A DNA stretch of 64,000 nucleotides from Atherinomorus stipes (GCA_023101725.1 JALJCO010010564.1:488939-552938), one strand, 5' to 3'. Shown: positions 1-43,828, counted from the stretch's first letter. Program-made: numbers and translations. The notes: generated from the letters alone by a model not told the origin.

Positions 1-737
1 TGAATGAAGTAATGTAGTTAATGGTGGCTGTAAGGACCAAACCCTCTCCCTTCATGTTGACACAGATACAGTCGTCCCCAAAATTATTCATACCCTCCAA
101 TTTAAAAAAAAAGAGGCTAAATTCACAATAGTAATTCAAATAATAAATAAAAATTCACAAAATTATGATTTAGTGAAACAAAATACACAGTATATTAAAC
201 TTAAAACGACTAGCAACTAACCTGCTAGCTCGATGCTAACTGTTCATGGAAAATGCCATTGACATGCTAACGGAATTAGCATCTACATCGTAACTTCAAA
301 GATAACATACAAAATGGCAAGTATCAATTTCACCATGAACATAAACTGCAGTTATTAAAGTACTTAGAAACAGATGTTTCCTCTGCTCTGTTTAAACTGA
401 ATTTTTAGAAACTACTTGTACCAGCTGCACTTGCTTACAGTCTTCTTCTGACACGACACTAGCTTTAGTAGCCTACACTCTGTCCAGCTCACTACCTCCC
501 CCTAGCGGGGCGGCTGAGCCACTGCAGTACATTAAATTGTCACTTTAAAAAAATAAAAGAAAAATCGATCTTTGGACAGATGAATTGATCTTTGGAAATA
601 AATATGAGAATCGATTCAGAATTGGAAAATCATTTTTTTAAACGCAGCCCTAGTCATTGTGCAGAACTGCATTCAGTCTGAGTCGGGTGTGTTTGAGCAG
701 GAGACGTTTAACCTGCAGGACGGCTGGGTTGGACCTA
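1..737. other. Intron-1 or upstream sequence, no gene seen
   Basis: AT-rich sequence without a supportable reading frame. Short ATCGAT-like stretches near 560-620 resemble parts of interspersed fish repeats. I looked here for the missing first castor2 exon (MELHILEH-type start) and did not find it. Confidence 0.4.
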
Positions 738-1104
738 GGGATGCATGATATTGGAATTTTGGCTGATATCCGATATTCTGATATTTTAAAACTCATGTGG
801 CCAATAACCAATATCGATACCAATATTAAAGCTGAAAAATAAGCAGTCATTGCAAATAGCAGTTTTGTTATCTATTTCCGACACTTTGAAAAATAGGGGT
901 GGGAAAAAATATCGATACACTGAAATATCGCAATATTTTGTTTCGCCAGTATCAAATCGATGTTTAAAAATGCGGTATCAGTCTTTTTTACTTACAAAAT
1001 CTTACAAGATTTCATCGTTCTGTGACAAAATCTCATAATATTTAGTGAATTCTTGCGAGATTTTGTCACAGAACGATGAAATATTGTGAGATTTCGTTAG
1101 TTAA
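738..1104 (+). repeat. Left half of ATCGATA-rich interspersed repeat, interrupted by the 7.7-kb transposon
   Basis: Begins AGGGATGCATGATATTGG and continues with the GGCTGATATCC and TATCGATAC motifs. It matches the left part of the uninterrupted copy at 27083-27795 over several hundred bases. It is cut at TTAA 1101-1104 and resumes after the second TTAA at 8787-8790. Ends of the type AGGGnTGCA...TGCATCCCT suggest a hAT-like MITE, but no target duplication was confirmed. Confidence 0.75.
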
Positions 1105-1366
1105 AGGTCCAATATTATGGTGCAATTTGAAAGTAAATATATTAACAATAAGGCCCCCAGAACATGTATTTGCCATTTGTGCAGGAAAATTCCTCTCAGA
1201 TTAGGCAGACAGCATGCACCAGAAACCCCCTTATTCAGCCCTCTGCTGGCCAAGCTGTTTTGGTGCCCTACTTAATATGTAATGAGCTGCTGCTTTCCAC
1301 GCCCCCGCCCCGCTCGAAGGCCGCGCCCCCACCAGCCCGCAACCATGACAACCAGCGTCTGTTATA

Positions 1367-2240
1367 ATGGCTGCTAAAAATAGTCAGATTGCCCAAAACA
1401 AAGACTCCAAACGGATATATTTGACCCCGAATCTGAAGCTGAAGGAGAGGAGCAGCAAGAAGAGGAAGAGGAAGAAGTGAAAATGCAGTTTCTGAACGGT
1501 AAGGTTTGATGTTTTTAAACGTTTTTCCCCCGACGGAGAATAGTGTTCTTTTGTTGTCTATTGAATGGGTAAAAGTTTAAAACGCCAGTACAACGCGATA
1601 TTGCCTCGTTTTTTCGTTAAAAAAAAGAATAAAAAGTAAAAATTGTGTATATATTCGACTCTTTGTTATGCCCACTGAAAAGTACAAAACCTGAAAACGC
1701 CAAGTGTTTCTCAGAGAAACAGCAAATCTAATGCTGGAGAATAAAACACAATTCTGATTGAGCTACGAACCTTCGTCACACTGCATTACCCACAGTCTGA
1801 GTTATGACACTACAGTTCACCATCACTATGTTTTTCATCAATAATTATCTAGCTGTAATCATCCACTGCTACTCATTTATCAGAATTCAGGCCATTCTGC
1901 TGTTTGATGTTTTTGGAAGAAAAGCAAACTACAATTTGTCCATACATCCTGTAATAGTTATTTTACAGTAATTATTGCAGCTTACATCTGTGTTATGATC
2001 ACTGCAAACACTATTTCCTCAACATTCTTCAGTCTCAACTACAGTTGCTAATTCAAGATGGTTTCTTTTTAAATGTTAATAAGTAACCTAATATAATCCA
2101 GGAATAATCCTGTTTAATATTTCATATTTTATGGTGTGCATTTTAGGTGCTGCTCATGTGGAAATTGTGCAACGATGCCTAAAGAGCAGGAGAATGTCTG
2201 TCAGGAAATACCACAGCTAATAAAGTTTTGGCCACAATTT
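1367..2240 (+). pseudogene. Decayed + strand transposon gene with acidic and CxCGxC segments (two exon-like pieces)
   Basis: The first piece (to 1498) holds an ATG at 1367 and, in a different frame, an acidic run from 1414 reading DPESEAEGEEQQEEEEEEV. It ends at AACG/GTAAGG. After an AT-rich gap, an acceptor TTTTAG (to 2146) precedes CCSCGNCATMPKEQENVCQE. The spacing of Cys residues resembles the Cys-rich C-terminal domain of the P2X7 receptor, which I recall in many fish transposon-associated proteins; there the motif usually ends in a CC pair, and here one Cys codon is missing. The frames of the two pieces do not join (off by one base) and the upstream frame has stops, so this is a relic. 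Downstream sequence to about 2420 has no clear continuation before the foldback MITE. Confidence 0.5.
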
Positions 2241-2429
2241 GACTTGCATGATTTTGTTCTCCACATCAACACTTAGCTTATAAATGTTACCCTATAGGTT
2301 CTGAGACAGATGCAGCAGGTAGAGGACCATATGACCCGTATGTTGGACCACCTTTTAGAGCCTGTTAGCGGAATCCCTGCTCTTTACATCAGGAATGCTA
2401 CATTACAGAGCAGATCATGGCCGTTTACA

Positions 2430-2658
2430 GATCAAAGAACAGGCTTTATGCACATCACTACTTCCTGAATTTACTGCAACTTTTCCCGTCTTTCATTATT
2501 GGACAAACTGATTAATCCAGGTGTCCGACCATCGTCGTCATGGTAGCTGAGATCAGGCAAACTTGGATTAATCAGTTTGTCCAGTAATGAAAGACATGAA
2601 ACAGAGGAGCAATAATAATTTCAGGAAGTAGTGGAGTTGAGCATGTAGCCCATAGAGA
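2430..2658. repeat. Foldback MITE, copy 1 (diverged)
   Basis: Left arm GGCTTTATGCAC...CTACTTCCTGAA pairs with right arm TTCAGGAAGTAGTGGAG...AGCCCATAG; the centre carries the ACAAACTGATTAATCCAGG motif and its reverse. Same family as 28172-28390 and 32722-33239. It lies between the two convergent genes of the TTAA transposon. Confidence 0.75.
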
Positions 2659-3109
2659 AGTAAGTTGGCAGGTTTATCTGAACAATCTCTAAATGTCCCC
2701 CAATTAAAAATGAATTTGTGACTTCATGCTATCAAGTCATATTTCAGTGGGCATAACAGTCATACCACAAACTAGTATAGTTATAGCTAAACTTATAAAC
2801 CATCTTGTTCAGACATTATAGCTTTGTTTGCATTCACATATGATCTTTGAAATAAAACAAATTTATTGAATAATACATTTATTTGTAAAAGAAAAGCAGC
2901 ATCAGTGTTTTTTTTCCTCAACGTAAAGGAGTACGAAAAAGTTAAACAGTTATATAAAAGTAGAAAACATTCACATGGTAAAATAAATAAATCAGAAAAC
3001 TATGAATATATAAATATTTCAGGAGATTACAGTTCAAAAGTGTTTGCTAAAAGTTGCCTTTGGGCTTCAACACCTGCATGTAAAAATGTAAAAAAAAGAA
3101 ATGTTTTAT

Positions 3110-3400
3110 GACACTTGTTTTTGCTTCCCAGGTGATTCAGTACATGTGATACTGAAGCTTTGTCCGATGGTGTCGGGGCTTCCTTGGACAGAGAGCACTG
3201 GTAGTTGTTCCAGCATGTGTGGTGAATTTCCGGTTCCAGAGGGCCGGCATGAAGGATTCAAGGTTCCCCCTCTTGATTGAAGCGAGACGCACAGCTTGCG
3301 ATGACCCCCCCCCATCTGGTCGCACACTCTGCTCGCAGGTCTCTCAGGATGGGAATCTTCATCGCCGTGTAAGACACTGGGTCCACAAAGATTTTTCAAA
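3110..3400 (-). pseudogene. Probable last exon and 3' end of the unrecognised transposon gene
   Basis: An open minus-strand stretch follows a CCCAG acceptor near 3380. One frame reads AMKIPILRDLRAECATRW and, after a run of nine G residues (3305-3313 on the + strand as C), continues best in another frame (IKRGNLESFMPALWNRKF). The acceptor phase does not fit exon 6 directly, so the borders or the G-run length have changed. The minus-strand AATAAA at 2867-2862 fits as the polyadenylation signal. Confidence 0.35.
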
Positions 3401-3588
3401 AGGTACAAAGGGGGGGTTACATTTTGTTTGTGTGCACATGGGACACAAACATTTTGAAAAGTTCTCTTGATTTCACTTTACAGCGTTTTCTTTAGATTCT
3501 GTAAATGATTTCTGTTTTGTAAATGATGTAAATAACTAAAACTTTGCATTTCTGTATTTGGAAACAAAATAAAGCATTTCAAACTTAC

Positions 3589-3711
3589 AAAAAGTGGCTC
3601 AGTCTTCACTGGTTTATCCACACACCCTCTCTTCTTGCCCTCTGAAGACTGGTTCTCCTGCAGGATTTTTGGCTTGTAGTAGTACAGTAGTACAGACCCC
3701 CCAGGTAGAGT
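3589..3711 (-). pseudogene. Exon 6 of the unrecognised transposon gene
   Basis: After ATCTCTAG it reads TLPGGSVLLYYYKPKILQEN, then a Lys-rich tail ending TEPLF at TTTTT/GTAAGT. Exactly 41 codons, phase 0 on both sides, no stops. Confidence 0.58.
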
Positions 3712-3786
3712 CTAGAGATAAAGAAAATGTTATACTGACAATGTGCACATGCTAAGATTTATCAGAGCTTGCTCCATTATCTTTAC

Positions 3787-3941
3787 CTGCACAGCATTCC
3801 AAGGAAAAACCACATTCTTTAGTGCAAAACGAAGGATGACACTGGAACACCTCCACTGGTGGGGGGGGGACTCATTTTTTCCAGCTTTCGGGATTCACTT
3901 GTTCAACATGACTTTCTCCAATTTGAACAATGAGGATGTTC
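3787..3941 (-). pseudogene. Exon 5 of the unrecognised transposon gene, one in-frame TGA
   Basis: After TTATTTAG it reads TSSLFKLEKVMLNK, TGA, IPKAGKNESPP, then HQWRCSSVILRFALKNVVFP and WNAVQ, ending CAG/GTAAAG in phase 0. It contains a run of nine C residues (minus strand) that could be length-variable; the frame given here crosses it without a shift. Confidence 0.55.
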
Positions 3942-4490
3942 CTAAATAAGAGGAGAAAACATGTCACCAAATTACTCTCAGTTACTGGAAAACTTCAATT
4001 AACTGAATACTTTAAAAAAAACAAAAAAAACAAAACAAAACTAGTTATTAGTTTTGTAATTTGGTTTGAGTGCAGATGACGGCTCTCAAAACAATTTTAT
4101 GACCATCAAATGCAACACTTCATTTCACAGTGCAGTATAATAACCAGAACATAAAATGTAATCCAGTTCAAATAATCACTCAGTGTTTTCCATCTCGAAT
4201 TGTGAAAGAATCTGTGTAAAAATAATCAAGAAGCCTGTCTAATGTCAATGCCTGTGTCAAATACAGACCTATTCAGTGACCACAAAAATAGTGGCCCAGG
4301 ATTTATTTCATTTGCCCCAAAATTTAAGGCAAAAAACGAATAGATGAATACAAATAAATTTGGTGCACTTAACTCATTAACTGTCAGACGTTTTCAGAGC
4401 AGAGAGCTCCATGTTGCCAAGATTTCTAAATATTTTCACTGATTTTTGGAGAGCCACAAATACTGTGTACTATGCCGAAGTAAACACCAG

Positions 4491-5985
4491 GGGCCTGTAC
4501 GACGAAGCCGGATTTTCTCTTATCGAGGTAACTTCAGGGTTAACCCTGGGTTTTTCGTCCTATGACGCTGGTTCACTTCTGATCGGGTTATATCTCCCCG
4601 GTAACTTATTCTGAACGCCTAACCTGGTCTGGACCAGGTTAAGTTCTGGATAAGAGATCTCCGACTATGAAAGCACCACTCCCTGACCAATCAGCACTCT
4701 CGGAAAATGGCCTGCCCATTTTTTAGAAGATCCTGTCGATGCCGGTGCGCAGATTGTGAGAGGAGTTCTTAGAAGAGAGAGAATATTCAGAGATGGTGCA
4801 ACCCTTTGGATTTGCCACATAACACTTTATATGAAAGATATCGGTTTTCCTCTGCTGGACTCCGTTACATCTGTCAGCTGTTAGAGCCGTACATCACTAA
4901 TGTAACGCATCGCAGCCGGACACCGACAACACCACAGATGCTCTTCATCACACTGAGGTTTTATTAATGTTAGACTAATTGAATTAATTCTGATATAGAC
5001 CAACGCCTCACCTCGAGTGGAAAAAAAAATTAGTGCTGTACTGATGTAGCTGAAAAGCTTATTTTTTGTGGCCGAATTATGCTCACGGTCCCACTCAGTA
5101 AAACGTCATTCATTTATTTATTCATTCATTCATTCACTGGTAGTTTGATGCACACCGTTGGCGACACTGAAAACGTATAAAAACATGTCATGTAATACCC
5201 GCTTTTCCCCTGTGGGCTGCACAAATATTAAATGAAATTCCATTCATTCATGAAAGAGTGTGGCAGCATAGAATCTCGTCAATGGCCGGTTTGGATTATA
5301 TATTTGTATTTGTTCTTTACTTGTTCCCATGATCGTCTTGCGCTGCGGGGTTGCATCTGAAATAATGTGATTAAGAGGTCACACATGTAGAAAACATGAA
5401 TTTATGGAGCGCACACCCACCCATGCCGGCATGGTGAAGGGTTACAACACGTTCAACGATATGAGCCTAAAATATCCATATGCACAGCATGAGAAGCAAA
5501 TATAGTGAGGAAGTGCTGTAGTGTGATGAACACTAAATGATCAGAGTCCGATATTGTTCCATGATTGTACAATCGCACGGACTTGCTGCGCATTAACAGC
5601 CAGCATTAATGGCTTTTGCTGCGGCGACTGTGTTGCCGCAGCATAAATGGAGCCATTTATTATCATTCCTGAATCATAATGTCGTGTTATCATTCAGGAA
5701 CGATGAACCTGAATTCTACATATTTCTTAAGTATCATCGTCTGCTCCTCCATGGTGAAATATGTCGCTCTCTGTTTCTCCATGTCTGTGATTGGTCAGAT
5801 GCTTCCAACGCCGCCTCTTTTATGTGAGCGCGCACTGATTAAGATTGGAAAACCCTGGGTTGAGTTACCGAGTTGATAACCAGCTTCATAGTACCGTTTA
5901 TCAAGACCGCAGATGTCTGGTTAAGTCAACCCAGGTAACTGAGAGAAATCCCGGGCATGTTAATCCGGCTTCGTCGTACAGGCCC
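4491..5985 (+). mobile_element. PIF/Harbinger element, 1495 bp, CAG target duplication
   Basis: Left end GGGCCTGTACGACGAAGCCG and right end its inverse, with CAG at 4488-4490 and again at 5986-5988. A three-base duplication and a HARBI1-like coding relic near the left end identify the superfamily. It sits in the intron between exons 4 and 5 of the minus-strand transposon gene, so it inserted without breaking an exon. Too short for a complete autonomous element. Confidence 0.88.
4707..4966 (+). pseudogene. HARBI1-like transposase N-terminal relic
   Basis: Starts at ATG 4707 (MACPFF), then in a shifted frame DPVDAGAQIVRGVLRRERIF, then in a third frame YERYRFSSAGLRYICQLLEP followed by YITNVTHRSRT and LRFF. 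This order matches the N-terminal region of HARBI1-like transposases. At least two frameshifts separate the pieces and the DDE catalytic part is absent. Confidence 0.8.
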
Positions 5986-6102
5986 CAGAACTATCACAAG
6001 AAAGCGGAGACTGTTCTTTCATCAGAAAAACAAAAACAATTGCGTCCAGTTTTTTTCCATTCTTTAGCAACTGCAGCAGAACATGGGGGATCATAAAAAT
6101 AC

Positions 6103-6251
6103 CTGCAGAGTCAGCCCTCGTGTCACCACCAACAGTGGTCTTTCCCTCCATGCTGAGACGTTGTAGGATGTCATTCTGTGAAGACGTCCACTGGTGGACA
6201 ATCACCGGCTCAGTGAACATACGGGCATGCAGCTGCACAGGCTCTGAAGAT
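6103..6251 (-). pseudogene. Exon 4 of the unrecognised transposon gene
   Basis: After CTTTCCAG it reads SSEPVQLHARMFTEPVIVHQ, then WTSSQNDILQRLSMEG and KTTVGGDTRADSA, ending GCAG/GTATTT. No stop in the frame set by the neighbouring exons. Confidence 0.6.
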
Positions 6252-6313
6252 CTGGAAAGAAAAAAAATGATGGTATATAAAATCTGCTATATTTACTGCC
6301 ATTTGCCCTGTTT

Positions 6314-6456
6314 TTCTGTGAGGATAAACATTTTGTTTTCCTCCATGTTCTTCTGTGAGGATAAACATTTTGTTTTCCTCCATGTTCTTCTGTGAGGATA
6401 AACATTTTGTTTTCCTCCATGTTCTTCTGTGAGGATAAACATTTTGTTTTCCTCCA
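6314..6456 (+). repeat. 37-bp tandem repeat, about 3.9 copies
   Basis: The unit begins TTCTGTGAGGATAAACATTT and recurs at 6314, 6351, 6388 and 6425 with almost no differences, so it is recent. Because 37 is not a multiple of three, overlapping frames give spurious repetitive peptides. It lies in the intron upstream of exon 4 of the minus-strand transposon gene. Confidence 0.9.
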
Positions 6457-6520
6457 ACCTTTTCAAGTCTGAAGAAAGATGCTTCACTGATGTTCACCAC
6501 TGCAGAAAGTTCAGTGTTCC

Positions 6521-6857
6521 CATAAAATTCCCAACGATTAGTAATACCGTTTCAAATTTCAGTTATCGTTAAACCCGTGACTGATTACTGCACTTTGAAA
6601 AACTGTTATGTTTCTTATTGTCTGGAAAATCAGCAGCAGTCCCAGTTTGCATTATTTAACATACGAAAACATGGTGGAAAGCAACAAATGCATCCATGTG
6701 GACAGTTCTGGAGATTTCTCCCCCCTTATAAAGGACAAAGCAGACGTCTAGATCCATTTTGGATATTTTTGAAGATGCTGGTGGCGTATTTCATAACTGT
6801 CATCATTTTGGTCACAATAACCGTGATATGAAATTTTTGTATCGTTACATCCATCCC
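6521..6857 (+). repeat. hAT-like MITE, 5'-truncated copy
   Basis: From ATAAAATTCCCAACGATTAG to GTATCGTTACATCCATCC it parallels the complete copy at 15991-16387, including CAGTCCCAGTTTGCATTATT. The first 30 or so bases are missing. Confidence 0.75.
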
Positions 6858-7031
6858 CACACGTAATATACATCTTTGTCTTGTGTGGGATGTTTGATAC
6901 AACATAAAGAAAGGAAGAAAAAAAAAGGAGGAAAAAATTAAGGACTGTAGCTGCCAGAATATTCACTGCTTGTTTTTCTAATGAAGTCTCATCATGTACG
7001 GCATGAATGTAGGGACACTACAGCAACTTAC

Positions 7032-7167
7032 ATGTCTGTTGAAAGTGACACTGAGGCAGAGTTTGCAGGATCATAGGTGACATCCTCCTCTCGTGACTGC
7101 CATTGAAGATGTGCCCTCAAATGGATCCTCTCCCTCCTCCATTTCCTCACAAGGTCTTTTTGCTGGT
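7032..7167 (-). pseudogene. Exon 3 of the unrecognised transposon gene
   Basis: With the acceptor AATAGAG it completes an Asp codon and reads QQKDLVRKWRRERIHLRAHL, then an acidic stretch with REEDVTYD. A basic, possibly helical segment followed by an acidic one. It ends GACAT/GTAAGT. Confidence 0.6.
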
Positions 7168-7396
7168 CTCTATTGGAGTTGAAGTTAAAAAGTGGGTTAG
7201 TGGTTACACAAGGAAGTGTGGCTGTCCAACCATGTTTGCAGGACACAGAGGCCTGGACAGCTGTTGATTATATTTCACTAGTTAATCTACGCATGATATA
7301 TCAAAACACCTCAGTAAAAACAGCACGAGTTACAGTGAAAGTAAAGAGTAAAGTTTCATTACCAGTAAATAAAAATAATTCCACACAGCTACAAAC

Positions 7397-7481
7397 CTGC
7401 ACTTCTGAAGCGTGGCTGTAATGTCAGATCAGTCTGGGAGGCAGCATCTGTTTTTCCTGCACTCAGTAGTGGTGTGCTCAC
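7397..7481 (-). pseudogene. Exon 2 of the unrecognised transposon gene
   Basis: After CTTCCTCAG it reads VSTPLLSAGKTDAASQTDL and onward to FRSA, ending GCAG/GTTTGT with one base left over. Ser/Thr-rich, so probably a linker region. Confidence 0.55.
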
Positions 7482-8183
7482 CTGAGGAAGAAATCAAAGT
7501 GATCAGAAATTAACCTTCTACTTTATAAATACTATTATTAGAAAGAAAAAAGACTAATGTACACATCTTATGATGCATATCGTTTGAATAAACTAAAGTT
7601 ACATGAACACAAAACTAAAAGTCATGCAACAGTGCCATATTACAGCATATTGTCTAAGTCAGTAAAGTACATAAATAGCTTTAGCTGGCAGTCTTGCACA
7701 CCGTGTCCGTGCCGTTATCGGTGGGGGTCCAGAACAAGCAGGCTGCATGTGTGTGCACTCTGAGCCTGCGTCTCTGTCCCGTTAATGAGCGCTGATTTGC
7801 GGCAGCTGTTGTTGCGTGATCTCCGCTATCTTTGCATTACAAGCTGCAACAACGTGTGCAAACGAGCCGGGAACATTAGCTCGTTTACATTCTGCCGTAC
7901 ACCCCCCCCCACCGCTCCTCCTCCGTTCACAGTTGCAAACAGCGTGTAAACTTTAAAAGCCTTTTCACTAAATGCCCCACAGTAACAGTATTCATGTAAA
8001 AAAGAAAGAGAAAGGCTGTTGTGGTCTCTCCGTACAACGCGTTCGTGGTATAATGAGAGAAAGTTTCCTTCTCACACAACATGGCTAACAGCTGATGTAA
8101 CTCGGCTAAAAGCTAACGCTGGCTGTGTTTTGCCGACATGTCGCTAAAATGATTTAAAAACACGGTTAAACCTGACAACTTAC

Positions 8184-8378
8184 CTCCTCCGATGTTGAAG
8201 GCGGCTCACAGAGAGTTGGTATGACTCCAAGTTTCAGCCACAGTTTAGTGGCAAAGCCGGACTGGAGCTGAAACAGGCTGCTGATAGACTCCGGTGTAAA
8301 ATGCTCACTCAGCACATACATGAACTCTTTTCAGACCGTTTCAGGAGGATTTCCAGGAAAAATAAAAGATATATCCAT
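8184..8378 (-). pseudogene. Exon 1 of the unrecognised transposon gene
   Basis: Starts MDISFIFPGNPPETV, then a TGA, then KEFMYVLSEHF and further residues, ending at GAGGAG/GTAAGT in phase 0. Exactly 65 codons. The internal ATG after the TGA (FMYVL) is an alternative start. Phe, Leu and Ser content looks protein-like. Confidence 0.6.
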
Positions 8379-8790
8379 CGAGTCCACACTTATTCAGCTG
8401 ATACTGCAAAAAGACTTGTTTCTTGCAGCATGAAACAGAGCAGCTAGCATGATGTCCTCTCCCCACCGCATTCTCAGTTGCTCAATGCGGAGCAAGGACG
8501 GTTGTAGCTCGGAGGGGGGTGGGGGCGCGCGCGGGGGGGGGGGGGGGGGTGTTGAGAGCAAGAGGGCTGTACCAGTGACAGTGGGAGGGCCTAGTAGGCG
8601 GGCCAGGTCTTCTTCGTACGTCACAAAGAGACCGTTTTGCTGGAGGACTCTTTCACAGAAATGCAGGGAGGGAGAAATACAGAGAGTACGCATCTGCACA
8701 CACTTCAGGGGGTCTCCATAGACTCCAGCAAGTTATAATTATGTGTTAAAAACTTGAAAAAGTGCATTTTGCATAATATGGGACCTTTAA

Positions 8791-9067
8791 ATGGACCAAT
8801 ACCGCATTTTTAAATATCAGTATATCAGCATATGAAAATATTGTGATATTTCAGTGTATCGATATTATTTTCCTCCCCCTAGTCTTCAGAAGTTTTAAAG
8901 TCTGCTAAAAAAGAAGTTTTTGAAGAAGTAGTTTTGGGGTTTTTTAGACTTTAGAAACAGCAGGCTGATCCATTAAATATCAGTGGGGTGGCCGATGTCC
9001 CATACTCAGATTTAAGGCCGATATAGGTCGATACCGATAGGGGGCCGGTTATAATGTGCATCCCTTG
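8791..9067 (+). repeat. Right half of the interrupted ATCGATA-rich repeat
   Basis: Continues from ATGGACCAATACCGC and ends GGCCGGTTATAATGTGCATC followed by CCTT. It matches the right part of the 27083-27795 copy, including GATAGGGGGCCG. Its 3' end lies only about 50 bases before castor2 exon 2, so the repeat may abut the branch-point region. Confidence 0.75.
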
Positions 9068-9118
9068 TTGGACCCCCTGCTGAAGTCTCTCTAATCCACC
9101 GTCTGTTTCTGCTTTCAG

Positions 9119-43289
<34,171 letters not shown>

Positions 43290-43788
43290 AGGAGGCCGGA
43301 GGGAACCACCACAGCGACCATTTCCAAAGTCATTTCGTTCCCATGTTTTATCATGTCCAAAAAGTGCCAAGAGCTCGTTCGCGGACTCCGGTGGATCGGC
43401 TCTGAGAGGCGGGCGGGAGGCCTTTGTTTCTCGTCATTTTCTTTACAAGCCCACCCGTTTCCTCCGCCGGCCGGCGCTCGCAGCCTCCGCTGCCTGCTGG
43501 CACTTCTGCTTTAGTTTACCAAACTGAATATGTTTCTCTTCCTCTCTGAAGCTGCTCCTTCCCTCCCTGACCCGCGTGAGCACCATACTGTATTAGTTAC
43601 ATAATTCCTGTCAAGGAAGGATGACGAATGTACTCTCAAAAATGAAAGAAATAGTATATATATTTATCAAACTCTTCATGGTTTTTCCACAGGTCATTTT
43701 TCAGTGCCAAGATGTTTGAATGCCTAAAGCGATGCCTTCGTCAGAACGCCATACTTAGTGCAATTGAAGGAGACAATTATGGAGACAG

Positions 43789-43828
43789 TCTTTCTTTCTT
43801 TTTCTTTCTTTCTTTCTTTCTTTCTTTT
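43789..43828 (+). repeat. (TTTC)n microsatellite
   Basis: About nine TTTC units with one TTTTT interruption, in the presumed 3' UTR or just beyond it. Confidence 0.9.

Larger units (their letters stand above)
2862..8378 (-). pseudogene. Unrecognised multi-exon gene carried by the TTAA transposon (near-intact relic)
   Basis: Minus-strand exons, in transcript order: 8378-8184, 7481-7397, 7167-7032, 6251-6103, 3941-3787, 3711-3589, and a probable last exon near 3400-3110. The first six have GT-AG borders and join without a frame change (phases 0, 1, 2, 1, 0). Over these six exons there are only two stops, both TGA: codon 16 of exon 1 and one in exon 5. CpG decay of CGA would explain both. An ATG four codons after the first stop could also serve. 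Readable segments include HFTPESISSLFQLQSGFATK, VRKWRRERIHLRAHLQW, SQNDILQRLSMEGKTTVGG, RFALKNVVFPWNAVQ and YYYKPKILQENQS. A minus-strand AATAAA lies at 2867-2862. I do not recognise the family. A transposase, or an accessory protein paired with the convergent gene, is the natural guess, but no catalytic triad was identified. Two nested transposons lie in its introns, none in an exon. Confidence 0.6.
1105..8786. mobile_element. 7.7-kb TTAA-target DNA transposon with two convergent decayed genes
   Basis: Bounded by TTAA at 1101-1104 and TTAA at 8787-8790. The ends are inverted: AGGTCCAATATTATG on the left and, reversed, AGGTCCCATATTATG on the right. Further inside, both sides carry a similar AATTTGAAAG / ACTTTTTCAAG stretch. 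The uninterrupted relative of the host repeat (27083-27795) reads straight through the site, so both borders are well defined. Known: 4-bp TTAA duplication is typical of the piggyBac and Kolobok superfamilies; an AGG start is closer to the T2/Kolobok MITE consensus than to the CCY start of piggyBac. Inside are a + strand gene (1367-2240), a longer - strand gene (8378 down to about 2862), a foldback MITE (2430-2658), a Harbinger element (4491-5985), a 37-bp tandem repeat and a hAT-like MITE. Without the two clear insertions the element is about 6 kb. The superfamily is inference. Confidence 0.85.

Noticed and set aside
1105..8786. piggyBac as a firm classification for the TTAA element
   Set aside because: TTAA fits, but the ends begin AGG rather than CCY and no piggyBac transposase motif was seen; left open.
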